Positions 26,170 to 35,309 of a stretch of DNA of 64,000 bases are shown piece by piece. Below the pieces are notes generated by a model that did no database searches, was not told the origin of the DNA, and saw nothing but the letters and a program-made list of their open reading frames with translations. Position 1 is the first letter of the stretch; each line of letters starts with the position of its first letter. Source of the stretch: CAVVMA01 sp963830715 (GTDB taxonomy: Bacteria; Desulfobacterota; Binatia; Binatales; Binataceae); the NCBI GenBank assembly GCA_963830715.1, contig CAWHNS010000024.1:124001-188000 (forward strand). Reading direction: 5' to 3'. The translations under genes and the position numbers were made by a program.

Positions 26170-26181
26170 TGACTCCATTGG
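26170..26181. promoter_or_regulatory. Candidate enhancer half-site TGACTCCATTGG
   Basis: Exact complement of the left arm of the inverted repeat upstream of the CBS genes (22442-22453). It sits between two divergent sigma-54 promoters at a distance typical of bacterial enhancer-binding proteins. A second, degenerate copy may lie at 26196-26210 (AGACTCAGCCTTGG-like). Confidence 0.5.
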
Positions 26182-26268
26182 ATACAGTCGTCAGCAAGAC
26201 TCAGCCTTGGCAAACTAGGCTCCTGCGGGAAGACGGGCAGATGCGAGACGGCGCGGGATGCGTGCGCA

Positions 26269-26284
26269 TGGCACGCGACTGGCT
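26269..26284 (+). promoter_or_regulatory. Candidate sigma-54 promoter of the USP-CBS gene
   Basis: TGGCACG-CGAC-TGGCT with exact GG-N10-GC spacing, the same -12 variant as upstream of the efflux operon and the receiver gene. Predicted start about 26295, 33 nt ahead of the ATG. Confidence 0.65.
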
Positions 26285-26327
26285 AATGACAGATATGTCC
26301 GTACTCAAAAGCGCAGGAGAGTAAATC

Positions 26328-27131
26328 ATGGCATTCCCATTTCGAAGGATTCTGACCCCGATCGATTTCGACGATAATTCGATGGCCGCGCTGGATGCGG
26401 CTGCGCAGATCGCGCGCGAATGCGATGGAACCGTTCTCTTGATGCACGTCGTGCCTTTGATCGTTCCGCCGACCGGGATGCCGGTTTACGTGGATCTCTA
26501 TAAGGGTCAGGAAGAAACGGCGCAGCAGAAGCTGCGCGAGACCGCGCGCAAGCGCCTAGAGGGCGTCAAGCACGAGACCGCAACGCGAGTCGGGGATCCG
26601 GCGGGAACGATCCTGAAGTCCGCGAGGAAGCTCGGCGCCGACGTAATCGTGATGTCAACCCACGGGCGCAAGGGATTCTCCCGGTTCTTCCTCGGCAGCG
26701 TCGCGGAGATCGTGGTGCGCGAGGCGCCGTGCCCGGTCCTCACGGTTCGCCGCGGCGAGCCGGACCGGGAGCAGGTCGCGCGATGGATGACGACCAACCC
26801 GGTGACGGCGACCCCCAAAGATACTCTGGCCGTAGTCGAGGACAGGATGCACGAGGGCGGCTTCCGATGCGTGCCCGTGCTCGACAATGGCAAGCTCGTC
26901 GGGATCGTTACCGACAGGGACATTCGCAGCCACACGGGCTACCTGGATAAGACCGAAGCCAGGATTGCGATGAGCGAAGCGTTGGTGACCGTCACGCCCA
27001 CGACTCCGGTACAGGAAGCAGCCCGGATTCTGGTCGAACGAAAAATCGGCGCGCTACCCGTAGTCGAGGAAGGACAGTTGGTCGGCGTACTCACCACAAC
27101 CGATGTGCTCGAAGCCTTCACCGAGGATTAG
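26328..27131 (+). CDS. Universal stress protein fused to a CBS pair
   Basis: A 267-aa fusion. Residues 1-142 are a Usp domain (RRILTPIDFDDNSMAALDAA; ATP signature STHGRKGFSRFFLGSVAE), and residues about 148-265 a CBS pair (VARWMTTNPVTATPKDTLAV, NGKLVGIVTDRDIRSHTGYL, then GALPVVEEGQLVGVLTTTDV). The start has CAGGAGA at a good distance and a sigma-54 promoter. The CBS half closely resembles the stand-alone CBS protein at 22584. Combining two nucleotide-binding modules suggests an adenylate-level sensor. The partner is unknown. Confidence 0.92.
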   Translation: MAFPFRRILTPIDFDDNSMAALDAAAQIARECDGTVLLMHVVPLIVPPTGMPVYVDLYKGQEETAQQKLRETARKRLEGVKHETATRVGDPAGTILKSARKLGADVIVMSTHGRKGFSRFFLGSVAEIVVREAPCPVLTVRRGEPDREQVARWMTTNPVTATPKDTLAVVEDRMHEGGFRCVPVLDNGKLVGIVTDRDIRSHTGYLDKTEARIAMSEALVTVTPTTPVQEAARILVERKIGALPVVEEGQLVGVLTTTDVLEAFTED

Positions 27132-27249
27132 TGACGGGCGCACGAACGTTGACGCGAAACTCGCGCCCCAGTAGCGTACGCCATTGTAGCGCGCGCTCCG
27201 CCCCACGGGCTGAGTAATTCGCTGCCTGGAAACCGCGAGGAGACCCCCA

Positions 27250-29219
27250 TTGAAACGGCGTCCCGTCATCTCGAATTTGAAGACGAGCGTCTTCCGGCCG
27301 CTCTGGCTGGCCGCTTCTCGCGGCCTGCTGCTGCTCATCAGTGCGACTGCATCAGCAGCGCCGGCTTCAACCGCTCAGCCTACCCCGACCAGCAAGGCGA
27401 CTCCGACACCGATTAACAAAGCGACTCCGACACCGACGCACAAGCCGACTCCGACGCCCACGCACAAGCCGACTCCGACACCGACGCACAAGGCGACTCC
27501 GACACCTGCTCCCAAGAATCTACGTGACCAATGATTGCATCAACGCCGTGACGGGCTACCCGGTCGGAAGCAACGGCAACGTCTCGCCTCTTTCGCCGGT
27601 GACCGGCCTGGCCAACCCCGTCGGCATCGCGGTCGGGTCAAATGGCGAGATCTTCGTGGCAGACTATTGCAGTAGCAGCATCACGGTTTACGCAAGCGGC
27701 AGCAAAGGCGCCGCCAGGCCAATTGCAAGCATTAGCGGTCCGGCCACCGGACTCAATTCCCCCGCTGGCATAGCGCTGGACTCGAGAGGGAGAATCTACG
27801 TCACGAATCAGAACAACAACACGGTCACCGTCTATGCACCCGGCAGCAACGGCGACGCCAAGCCTGTAGCGACCATCGGCGGTCCGGCCACCGGGCTCGA
27901 ATTATCCCGTTGGCATCGCGCTGGACTCGAAAGGGAGTATCTACGTAGGGAATGAATACAACGACATGGTCACAGTCTATGCCTCCGGCAGCAACGGCGA
28001 CGCCAAGCCTGTGGCAACCATCATTGGTCCGGACACCGGGCTCAACTACCCCGTTGGCATCGCGGTGGACTCGAAGGCGAGGATCTATGTTGCGAATGAA
28101 TACAGCAACACGATCACGGTCTATGCCTCCGGCAGCAACGGCGACGCCAAGCCGGTGGCAACCATCAGCGGTTCGGCCACCGGGCTCGAATTCCCCCGTT
28201 GGTATAGCGCTGGGTCCGACAGCGAAGATCTATGTCTCGAATGCCAGCAACACGGTCACAGCCTATCCGGCCGGCAGCAACGGCGACACCATGCCCAACG
28301 GTACTATCAGCGGCCCGGACACGGGACTGAATGGGCTCGGTGGCATCGCGCTGGATTCGAAGGGGAACCTCTACGTTGTGAACGGCGCCAACAACACAGT
28401 CACAGTCTACGCGTCCGGCGGCAGCGGCGACGCCAAGCCCGTTGCAACTATCAGTGACCCTAACACAATGCTTGCCGGTCCCGCTGGCATCGCGGTCGGC
28501 CCGATGGGGAACCTCTACGTCGCGAACGAGGCCAACGACACGGTCACAGTCTATGCGCCCGGCAGCAACGGCGACGCCAAGCCGGTTGCAACCATCGGCG
28601 GCCCGGACACCGGGCTGATTTACCCTTTTGGCATAGGACTGGATTCGCTGGGGGGAATCTACGTCGCGAACGGCAACGACACGCTCACGGTCTATCCGGC
28701 GGGCAGCAATGGCGACGCCATGCCCGTTGCAGCCATCGGTGGCCCGGACACCGGCCTGTATGAACCCTATGGCGTCGCGGTAGGTCGGCAGGGGAATATC
28801 TACGTCGCGAACGCCAACGACACGGTCACAGTCTATCCGGCCGGCAGCAACGGCGACGCCGTGCCCGTCGCAACCATCGGCGGCTCACACACCGGGATCA
28901 ATTCGCCCTATGGCATCGCGGTGGACTCGAAGGCGGAGATTTACGTCGCGAACAGTGAAGGCAACACGGTCACGGTCTATACACCCGGCAGCAACGGCAA
29001 CGCCAAACCCGCGGCAACCATCAGCGGCCCGAACACCGGGCTCGATGCACCCTTTGGCATAGCGCTGGATTCGAAGGGGGAGATTACGTCGCGAACAACG
29101 GCAGCGACGCGGTAACAGTCTATGCGCCCGGCAGCAACGGCAACGCCAAGCCCGCGGCAACCATCAGCGGCTGGAAAACCGGCCTCGTTGACCCAGCCGG
29201 TATCGTGATCGACCCCTGA
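27250..29219 (+). pseudogene. NHL-type beta-propeller surface protein 1, four frameshifts
   Basis: Exported protein: signal-like hydrophobic segment (LAASRGLLLLISATASAA), a Pro-Thr linker with five (TP)THKP/THKA units, then many blades of about 43 residues (TVTVYAPGSNGDAKPVATI..GPDTGLNSPVGIALDSKGxIYVAN). The frame breaks four times: one extra A near 27515, an extra G at about 27899 and again at about 28188 (both in GGGCTC-G-AATT), and a missing T near 29084. Undoing these gives one continuous 655-aa reading ending at 29217-29219. It has two frameshift sites at the same place of the blade. No catalytic motif is visible; the fold suggests extracellular binding or recognition. Confidence 0.75.
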
Positions 29220-29337
29220 GGCCGGTGTGGGTGATCGCGATGCGTCCCGTTCCGCGTTCCGAACCGGTGCCGCGGTCGCCGCGAATCGTCGTGCTAGGTC
29301 GTCCAGTCGCATGCGGCCATCCTGGCGGAGATTCCAG

Positions 29338-31174
29338 ATGAAACAGTTTCCTGCCGTCTCGAATTTGAAGACCGATTTCTTGCCTCGATTGTGGTCGGCC
29401 GCTTCCGGCGGCTCCATCCTGGCGCTACTGCTTATCAACGGGACTGCTCCAGCGGCCACGGCCACCGCCAAAGTCTATTTGACTAATGGTTGCAGCAACG
29501 CCGTGACGGCCTACCCGGTCGCGAGCAACGGCAACGTCGCGCCTCTTTCGCCGGTGACGGGGCTGGCTAAACCTCTCGGCATCGCGGTCGGGTCACGCGG
29601 CGACATCTTCGTGGCAAACTATTGCAGCGGCAGCATCACAGTCTACCCGCCCGGCAGCAACGGCGACGCCTACTCCACTGAAACCATCCTTGGCCCGGAC
29701 ACGGGCCTCAATTCCCCCGCCGGCCTCGCGCTGGATTCGAAGAAGACGATCTACGTGACGAACCGGAACAACAACTCAGTCACGGTCTACGCGCCCGGCA
29801 GCAACGGCGACGCCGTACCTGTTGCCACCATCAGCGGGCCGAACAGCGGGCTGCAGGTCCCCCGTAGGCATCGCACTGGATTCGAACGGGAGGATCTATG
29901 TCGGAAATGAATACAGCGGGACGGTCACGGTCTATGCGCCCGGCAGCAGCGGCAACGCCACGCCCGTTGCAACCATCAGCGGTTCGGACACCGGGCTTGC
30001 TGGCCCCGCTGCGATCGCAGTAGGTCCGAATGGGACTATCTACGTCGCGAACGAGGCCAACGGCACGGTCACAGTCTATGCGCCCGGCAGCGCCGGCGAC
30101 GCCGTGCCCATCGCAACCATCTCCGGCCCGGACACGGGGCTCAGTTCCCCCGTTGGCATCGCGCTGGGTGCGAACAGGAATATTTACGTCTCGAACGCAC
30201 GGAACACGCTTACAGTCTATCCGGCCGGCAGCAACGGCGACGCCATGCCCAGCAGCACCATCAGCGGCGCAAACACCGGACTGAATGGACCCGCTGGCAT
30301 CGCGGTAGGTCCGATGGGGAATATCTACGCAGCGAACGGCGCAGGCAACACGGTCACAATGTATGCGGCTGGCAGCAGCGGCAACGCCATGCCCGTTGTA
30401 AGCATCAGTGACCCCAACACCGGGCTTGCCGGCCCGGCTGGCATCGCGGTCGGTCCGAAGGGGAATATCTACGTCGCCAGCGAGGCCAACAACACGGTCA
30501 CGCTGTATGCGCCGGGCAGCAACGGCGACGCCCTTCCGGCTGCAACCATCGGCGGCCCGGACACGGGGCTGATTTACCCTTTTGGCATAGGATTGGATTC
30601 GCTGGGGAGGATATACGTCACGAACGGCAACAACACGGTCACGGTGTATGCACCCGGCAGCAACGGCGACGCCAAGCCCCTTGCAGCCATCAGCGGCATT
30701 AACACCGGCCTATTTGGACCCTTTGGCATCGCGCTGGATTCGAAGGGGGATATCTACGTCGCGAACACCAACGACACCGTCACAGAGTATGCGGTCCACG
30801 GTTTCGACGATGCCAGCCCGGTTGCAACCATCAGCGGCGCGAACACCGGGCTGGATGGACCCGTCGGGATAGCGCTGGATTCGAGGGGGAACATTTACGT
30901 CGCGAACACCGATACCAACATGGTCACGGTCTATGCACCCGGCAGCAATGGCGATGCCAAGCCCTCCGCAACCATCAGCGGCCCGAATACCGGGCTCGAC
31001 GCACCCCTTGGCATAGCGCTGGACTCGAAGGGCAATGTCTATGTCGCGAACAGCGGCAGCGACGTGGTCACAGTCTATGCTCCGGGCGGCAACGGCGACC
31101 CCAAGCCCATCGCTACCATTAGCGGCTGGAAGACTGGCCTCCTCGACCCAGTCGGCGTCGCGACCGGCCCTTAA
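29338..31174 (+). pseudogene. NHL-type beta-propeller surface protein 2, one frameshift
   Basis: Tandem paralogue of the preceding gene, with a ~30-residue signal region (VSNLKTDFLPRLW is shared in type) but without the Pro-Thr linker. Fourteen or so blades follow (TVTVYAPGSNGDAxPVATISGPDTGL..PVGIALDSKGNIYVAN). One frame change occurs near 29856-29863: removing a base restores LQSPVGIAL or LQVPVGIAL, and the rest reads through to 31174. Repaired length is 611 aa. The site of the shift is the same GL-x-P position of the blade as two of the shifts in propeller 1. Confidence 0.78.
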
Positions 31175-31240
31175 GCGCCCGGCGTGGGCGTACTCACCAC
31201 CACGGGCCAGAACGAGTTCGACAGCGGCGGAGAATGACCA

Positions 31241-31666
31241 ATGACACATCCCTTTCGCAGAGTGCTTTGTCCGGTGGATTTCAGCGCAAACACCGAGCTT
31301 ACAATCGATACGGCTCGGCAGCTTGCGGAACAAAACGGCGCGACGCTCGTTCTGTTCAACGTTGCGATGGACTCCGCGCGCGAAGCCGAAGATCGGCTAA
31401 GTCGAATCGCCAAGGAGAAGCTCGGCGACAAGACTCCCTACGAGATCGAGGTCGTGACCGGCGAGGCTGCGGACGAGATCCTTAAGGCGGCTGACAGAGA
31501 TCTCGCCGACGTGATCGTGATGGCAACACATGGCCGCACGGGTATGGACCACCTCGTGCTGGGCAGCGTCGCCGAGCGCGTCGTGCGCGAGTCCACCGTG
31601 CCGGTATTGACGGTTCGAGGATCATCGGGCGATCATTTGCACATTCCGAAGTCCGTTCTGCTGTAA
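31241..31666 (+). CDS. Universal stress protein
   Basis: A 141-aa single-domain Usp: HPFRRVLCPVDFSANTELTI at the start and the ATP-binding ATHGRTGMDHLVLGSVAER near the end. It is the third Usp domain in the window and has the same N-terminal style as the USP-CBS fusion (PFRRILTPIDF). It lies 66 nt after the propeller gene and 22 nt before the methyltransferase-like gene on the same strand. I see no -24/-12 promoter upstream, unlike the other two USP genes. Confidence 0.92.
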   Translation: MTHPFRRVLCPVDFSANTELTIDTARQLAEQNGATLVLFNVAMDSAREAEDRLSRIAKEKLGDKTPYEIEVVTGEAADEILKAADRDLADVIVMATHGRTGMDHLVLGSVAERVVRESTVPVLTVRGSSGDHLHIPKSVLL

Positions 31667-31688
31667 CGGGTCATAGCCATACTTCCGG

Positions 31689-32207
31689 ATGCGGCTATCG
31701 AGCCCCGGCGTCGAACGACCTCCAGCCTGGGCGCTTCCCGGAACCGTCATATTCGTGATTGTGATTCCGGGAATGGTTGTGCTAGGCGTTCCCTACTGGC
31801 TCACTAACTGGCATCTCGAGCCTCCCATCCTGGGAACGATCGCGACATGCCTTCTCGGGACAATTCTGTTCGCCGCCGCCCTGCCGATTTTCCTGGACTT
31901 CGTGGTGCGCTTTGTCCGCGAGGGATTCGGAACGCCGGCTCCGATCGCACCGCCTTCGCGGCTGGTCAAGCGAGGGGTGTTCGGGATTGTCCGCAATCCG
32001 GGCTATGTCGCGGTGCTGGCGATGATTCTCGGTCAGGGATTGTTCTTTGGGAGCGTATCTGTCCTGGCATATGCGACGATCGTAGCTTTCGCTTTTCACC
32101 TGTTCGTGACTCTTTACGAGGAGCCCACGCTGCGCGCGCAGTTCGGGTCGGAATACGATGAGTATTGCCGTCGCGTGCCGCGATGGCTCCCGCGCCTTCG
32201 CCGCTAA
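31689..32207 (+). CDS. Isoprenylcysteine carboxyl-methyltransferase-like membrane protein
   Basis: A 172-aa protein with four hydrophobic helices. The conserved C-terminal half of the ICMT/PEMT family is evident: GVFGIVRNPGYVAVLAMILG (family RNPxY motif), the helix pair, then YEEPTLRAQFGSEYDEYCRR with the catalytic-region Glu-Glu. Bacterial members methylate small lipids or unknown substrates in the membrane with SAM. It follows the USP gene closely and may be in the same transcript. Confidence 0.8.
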   Translation: MRLSSPGVERPPAWALPGTVIFVIVIPGMVVLGVPYWLTNWHLEPPILGTIATCLLGTILFAAALPIFLDFVVRFVREGFGTPAPIAPPSRLVKRGVFGIVRNPGYVAVLAMILGQGLFFGSVSVLAYATIVAFAFHLFVTLYEEPTLRAQFGSEYDEYCRRVPRWLPRLRR

Positions 32208-32268
32208 TACATCGCCGGCCAATGCCGATTCGTCAGTACGTCAACGGCATGGCAGGTACAACCCCGGC

Positions 32269-33795
32269 TCACGCGACCTCGCGAGTCGCGGCAGGCGCGA
32301 GCGGAGCCGGCGCCGCCGCCGGCGGTCTAATCTCCTTCGGTACCGCCGCGATCAACTCGCGCAGGGCCTCCTTGATCCGCGACTTCATAAAGCCCACGTC
32401 AGGCATGAGATTCGGCTCCGCCATCAGCCCCAGATAGAGATTGCCGTTGTAGCTCAGGATGGCAACACCGTAGCCGAGCGTCGCGGTGAGCGGAATCATG
32501 CCGACCGTTTCGACCAATTGATGACCCGCGAGATAGATCGGCAACGGGGAACCGGGCACGTTGGTCGCGACGAAGTTGATGCCAATACCCAGCAACTGCG
32601 CTCGCCGCGCGATTCGCGGCGCGCGAGCGGTGAGCAATCCGGCGCCTTCGATTGCCGAAGTCACGAGGCGCGAGGCCAGCGCGAGCGTCCGCGGCGGGAT
32701 GTAGTCGAGCTTGGCCAGCAGATTCTCGAAGGCCATCGCCTCTCTGGCCGCCTTGATCCGCGCGGTCTCCTCCGTGACGGCCTTGAGCCGATCGACGGCC
32801 GCCATCGGCTCGGAGTCGAACTCGGGGAACATCATCGAGACGCGATTGCCTAGCGCTCCGTATTCGTCCGGCGCGCGCACGTTCACCGGGCATCCGATTC
32901 TGAGCGGCCGCCCGCTGGTCGGACACTGGTGATGCGCCAGGTAACGTGCGGCGCCTTCGCTCAGCATCGCGAGCACCACATCGTTTACGGTGCCGCCGAA
33001 ATTTGCGCGGATTCGCGCGACGTCGCCGACCGGGCATCGCAGCCACGCCATCGCGCGGGCGCCGGTCACGGTCGCGGCGTTCCACGGAGCAGCTACGATC
33101 GGCCGCCCAATCCGTCGCATCGTCAGCAGCGCCGCACCCGCCGCCGACAGATTCGGATCGAAGTCGCGCAGGTGCGCGACGGTGTCCGCCGCTCGCCGTG
33201 CGAGCGCGATTCGGGAGCCCGCGAGATCGGAAAACGCAGACACGAGCCGTTTGCCGCCTGCAGGCAGCGGCGCCGGCTGCCAAGGCTCGGCGGAAGGCGC
33301 CGGCGCAGGAGCGTCGGGCTGCGTGCTGGTGGTGACCGCGAGCAATTCCATCCCGGAAATCCCGTCCGCCAGGCAATGATGGATCTTGGTCAGGATCGCG
33401 CTGCGGCCTCCCGCCAGGCCGTTGAACAGATGGAGCTCCCACAACGGCTTATCCCGGTCGAGTGGCCGCTCATAAACGCGCATCACCGCCTTCATCAGCG
33501 CAGCCTCGGTCGTGTTGCGAGGCAGCTCGTGGCAGAAGAGGTGATTGGCGAGGTCAAAGCCGGGATCGTCATGGAGGCTCGGATGGGTGAGGTTGAATGG
33601 CGCGAAAAGCACTCGCTGACGATAGCGCGGCAGCAGATGCATCCGCTCGTCCATATGCGCGAGCAGACTCTTGAGGTCGATGCGGCCGCGAAAGACTCCG
33701 AGCATCGCCATGTTGAGCGGCCCGTTGCCCGCTTCGCCGTAAAGGAACGACGCATCCTGAGTGCTGAGCCTGAACGACTCTGTAGCTGGCGTCAT
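32269..33795 (-). CDS. Wax ester synthase / diacylglycerol acyltransferase (WS/DGAT)
   Basis: A 508-aa acyltransferase of normal length. The active-site motif HHCLADG (HHxxxDG, around residue 140) is intact, together with the N-terminal PLNMAMLGVFRG and the C-terminal NFVATNVPGSPLPIYLAGH. The enzyme makes wax esters or triacylglycerols for storage from acyl-CoA; homologues vary in substrate. It stands alone on the minus strand, convergent with the methyltransferase-like gene. Its neighbour acyl-CoA dehydrogenase, 1.5 kb away, fits fatty-acid turnover. Confidence 0.92.
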   Translation of the reverse strand: MTPATESFRLSTQDASFLYGEAGNGPLNMAMLGVFRGRIDLKSLLAHMDERMHLLPRYRQRVLFAPFNLTHPSLHDDPGFDLANHLFCHELPRNTTEAALMKAVMRVYERPLDRDKPLWELHLFNGLAGGRSAILTKIHHCLADGISGMELLAVTTSTQPDAPAPAPSAEPWQPAPLPAGGKRLVSAFSDLAGSRIALARRAADTVAHLRDFDPNLSAAGAALLTMRRIGRPIVAAPWNAATVTGARAMAWLRCPVGDVARIRANFGGTVNDVVLAMLSEGAARYLAHHQCPTSGRPLRIGCPVNVRAPDEYGALGNRVSMMFPEFDSEPMAAVDRLKAVTEETARIKAAREAMAFENLLAKLDYIPPRTLALASRLVTSAIEGAGLLTARAPRIARRAQLLGIGINFVATNVPGSPLPIYLAGHQLVETVGMIPLTATLGYGVAILSYNGNLYLGLMAEPNLMPDVGFMKSRIKEALRELIAAVPKEIRPPAAAPAPLAPAATREVA

Positions 33796-33867
33796 GGCTT
33801 CCTCCCTGGCGGCGCGAGGCTTAATCCGGCCGCCGGATCATTCGCAGCCCCGCGCCGTTCGACACGG

Positions 33868-34946
33868 TTATTGTCCGGGTGGCACGCGCTGCATTTCGGT
33901 CGCGCCCTGCGGCGGTGTCTCGCTGTTGGTGCCCAGAGTCTCTCCGTTGGGGAGCATATATTGATGGGCGTAAGTGTTATTCAGGGTACTCTGGTAGCCG
34001 CTGCCCGGAACGGTATAGGATCCGGTTTGTTTCACGACATCCTCGTCGAACCTTTCGTTTGCGTTAAAGGTTCTTTGGGCGCTGGCTTGGCCGGCTTTGA
34101 AGGCCATGTCGCTGCTCGCCGCGAGGGTCCGTCCGTTCTGGGCGATGGCATTGGACACCGCCTGGTTGCTCCGTTGCACTATCAAGTTGGTCTGGGCGTC
34201 CATCTGTTGCTGGCGGGCCATCCAGCCCGGATCTAAGGCAAACGACGCGATCATATGGCCAAGAACGGCATTGGCCTCGGCGGCGCGCGGCGTGCTCGCG
34301 ACGAACCCCACCAGGGACTTCACTCTCCAGATCGCAGACATCATCGCAGACCCCTGGGTCTGCACCAGCTCGGTAGCGGCGAAGGTGTAGCCCACCGCCG
34401 ACGCGCCTGCAGGCTGCATGCAAAGTTCGCCTCTCCGGCCCGGACCGAGTCGCGGACGCCAGCCGCAGCGAAGGCCCGATCGATACCGCGGCTGGCGTCC
34501 GGTCGCGGTCGGGCGCCGGTGCGTTGCACGCCGCTGCAGGCACGTCCCACCCGTCGGCTCCCCCACTGAGCGGCGAAAGCCTCGCCATCCTGGTACGGCC
34601 AGATGAGTTCGCGCAGGCCAAAGCCTTGATCAGTGATCATGCCTTGGCGCAGTCCCCCGAACGCCAGCAGTCGCGAGGGCGTGGTGAAGACCGGCACGTT
34701 GACGTCACCCAGGAAGATCCGAATGGCGCCGTCGGGCGAGGCGATATCGACTCCCTGCCGGATATCAAGCTGGCCCATCCGCCGCAGGCCGCCCTGCGCC
34801 CGCCAGCCCGCCGGCACGTCGATGGAAAAAGCATGCTCCTGCGGGTCGACGTATTTGACCCATCGCGTCTCTGCGGCGCGCACTGTGCCGGCGAGCGCCA
34901 TTGCGCCCGCGATTGCGATCAGGCCCGCGATCATGCCCAACCGCAT
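33868..34946 (-). pseudogene. Exported protein of unknown function, frameshifted
   Basis: A secreted protein starting MRLGMIAGLIAIAGAMALAG with a signal peptide ending VRA (a GTG at 34967 is an alternative start). The first part has ETRWVKYVDPQEHAFSIDVP and ends, in frame, at SLQA. Near 34408 one base is missing; the next frame continues GASAVGYTFAATELVQ to 33868 with an Ala/Gln/Asn-rich C-terminus (RQQQMDAQTNLIVQ). Repaired length is 359 aa. I recognise no family; SIDVPAGWRA resembles small exported PsbP/DUF1795-like domains, but this is not certain. Confidence 0.6.
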
Positions 34947-35120
34947 TTTCCCCAAAGAGTGTTTCACTGCTCCCCTCCCCCCAGGACGTTGGTGTCCTGG
35001 TTTCGACGCAAAAGCCACGCCATTCGCGCATCGCGCCCCGCGATTAAATCAAGCTGGAAATGTGAGTATTCATTGCGATCTTCGACGGAGACGGGCCTCT
35101 GTGCCGAAAGAGAAATCGAG

Positions 35121-35291
35121 ATGAGATTGTGTCCGAAGGCAACGAGTGCCGCCGAAGGAAACATTTGCAAGGCTTGCGGCGATGCTCCAGGTGTTGAGGA
35201 CCATCAAATCGATTCCGGTCTTTGGGCTGCTTCCCTCTTCTCCCAGCAGCCGGTTATGGGCACGACGTATGCAGCTCCGTTTCGCAATTGA
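35121..35291 (+). CDS. Small Cys-rich protein (56 aa), possible zinc ribbon
   Basis: A short frame with MRLCPKATSAAEGNICKACG at the N-terminus, a CxxC pair and a single Cys that could form a partial zinc ribbon, then a hydrophilic middle and GTTYAAPFRN at the end. It lies 18 bases before the acyl-CoA dehydrogenase start and could be translated with it. No strong Shine-Dalgarno is present and the third or fourth ligand is unclear, so it may be chance. Confidence 0.3.
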   Translation: MRLCPKATSAAEGNICKACGDAPGVEDHQIDSGLWAASLFSQQPVMGTTYAAPFRN

Positions 35292-35309
35292 GCGTCGAGG
35301 ACGAATGGA

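Larger units (their letters stand above)
26016..26327. other. Divergent regulatory region between ADH and USP-CBS genes
   Basis: About 310 bases without a gene. It contains two outward-facing sigma-54 promoters (26057-26072 minus, 26269-26284 plus) and a perfect TGACTCCATTGG at 26170-26181, roughly equidistant (97 and 87 bases) from the two -24 boxes, suggesting one shared enhancer. Confidence 0.6.

Noticed and set aside
26196..26210. AGACTCAGCCTTGG as a second enhancer arm
   Set aside because: It matches only in part and is not inverted relative to 26170-26181; kept only as a possible degenerate site.
27370..27515. Regular THKPTPTP-type repeats, considered as a CRISPR or tandem-repeat array
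   Set aside because: Units are coding (Pro-Thr linker), adjacent with no spacers, so this is a protein linker.
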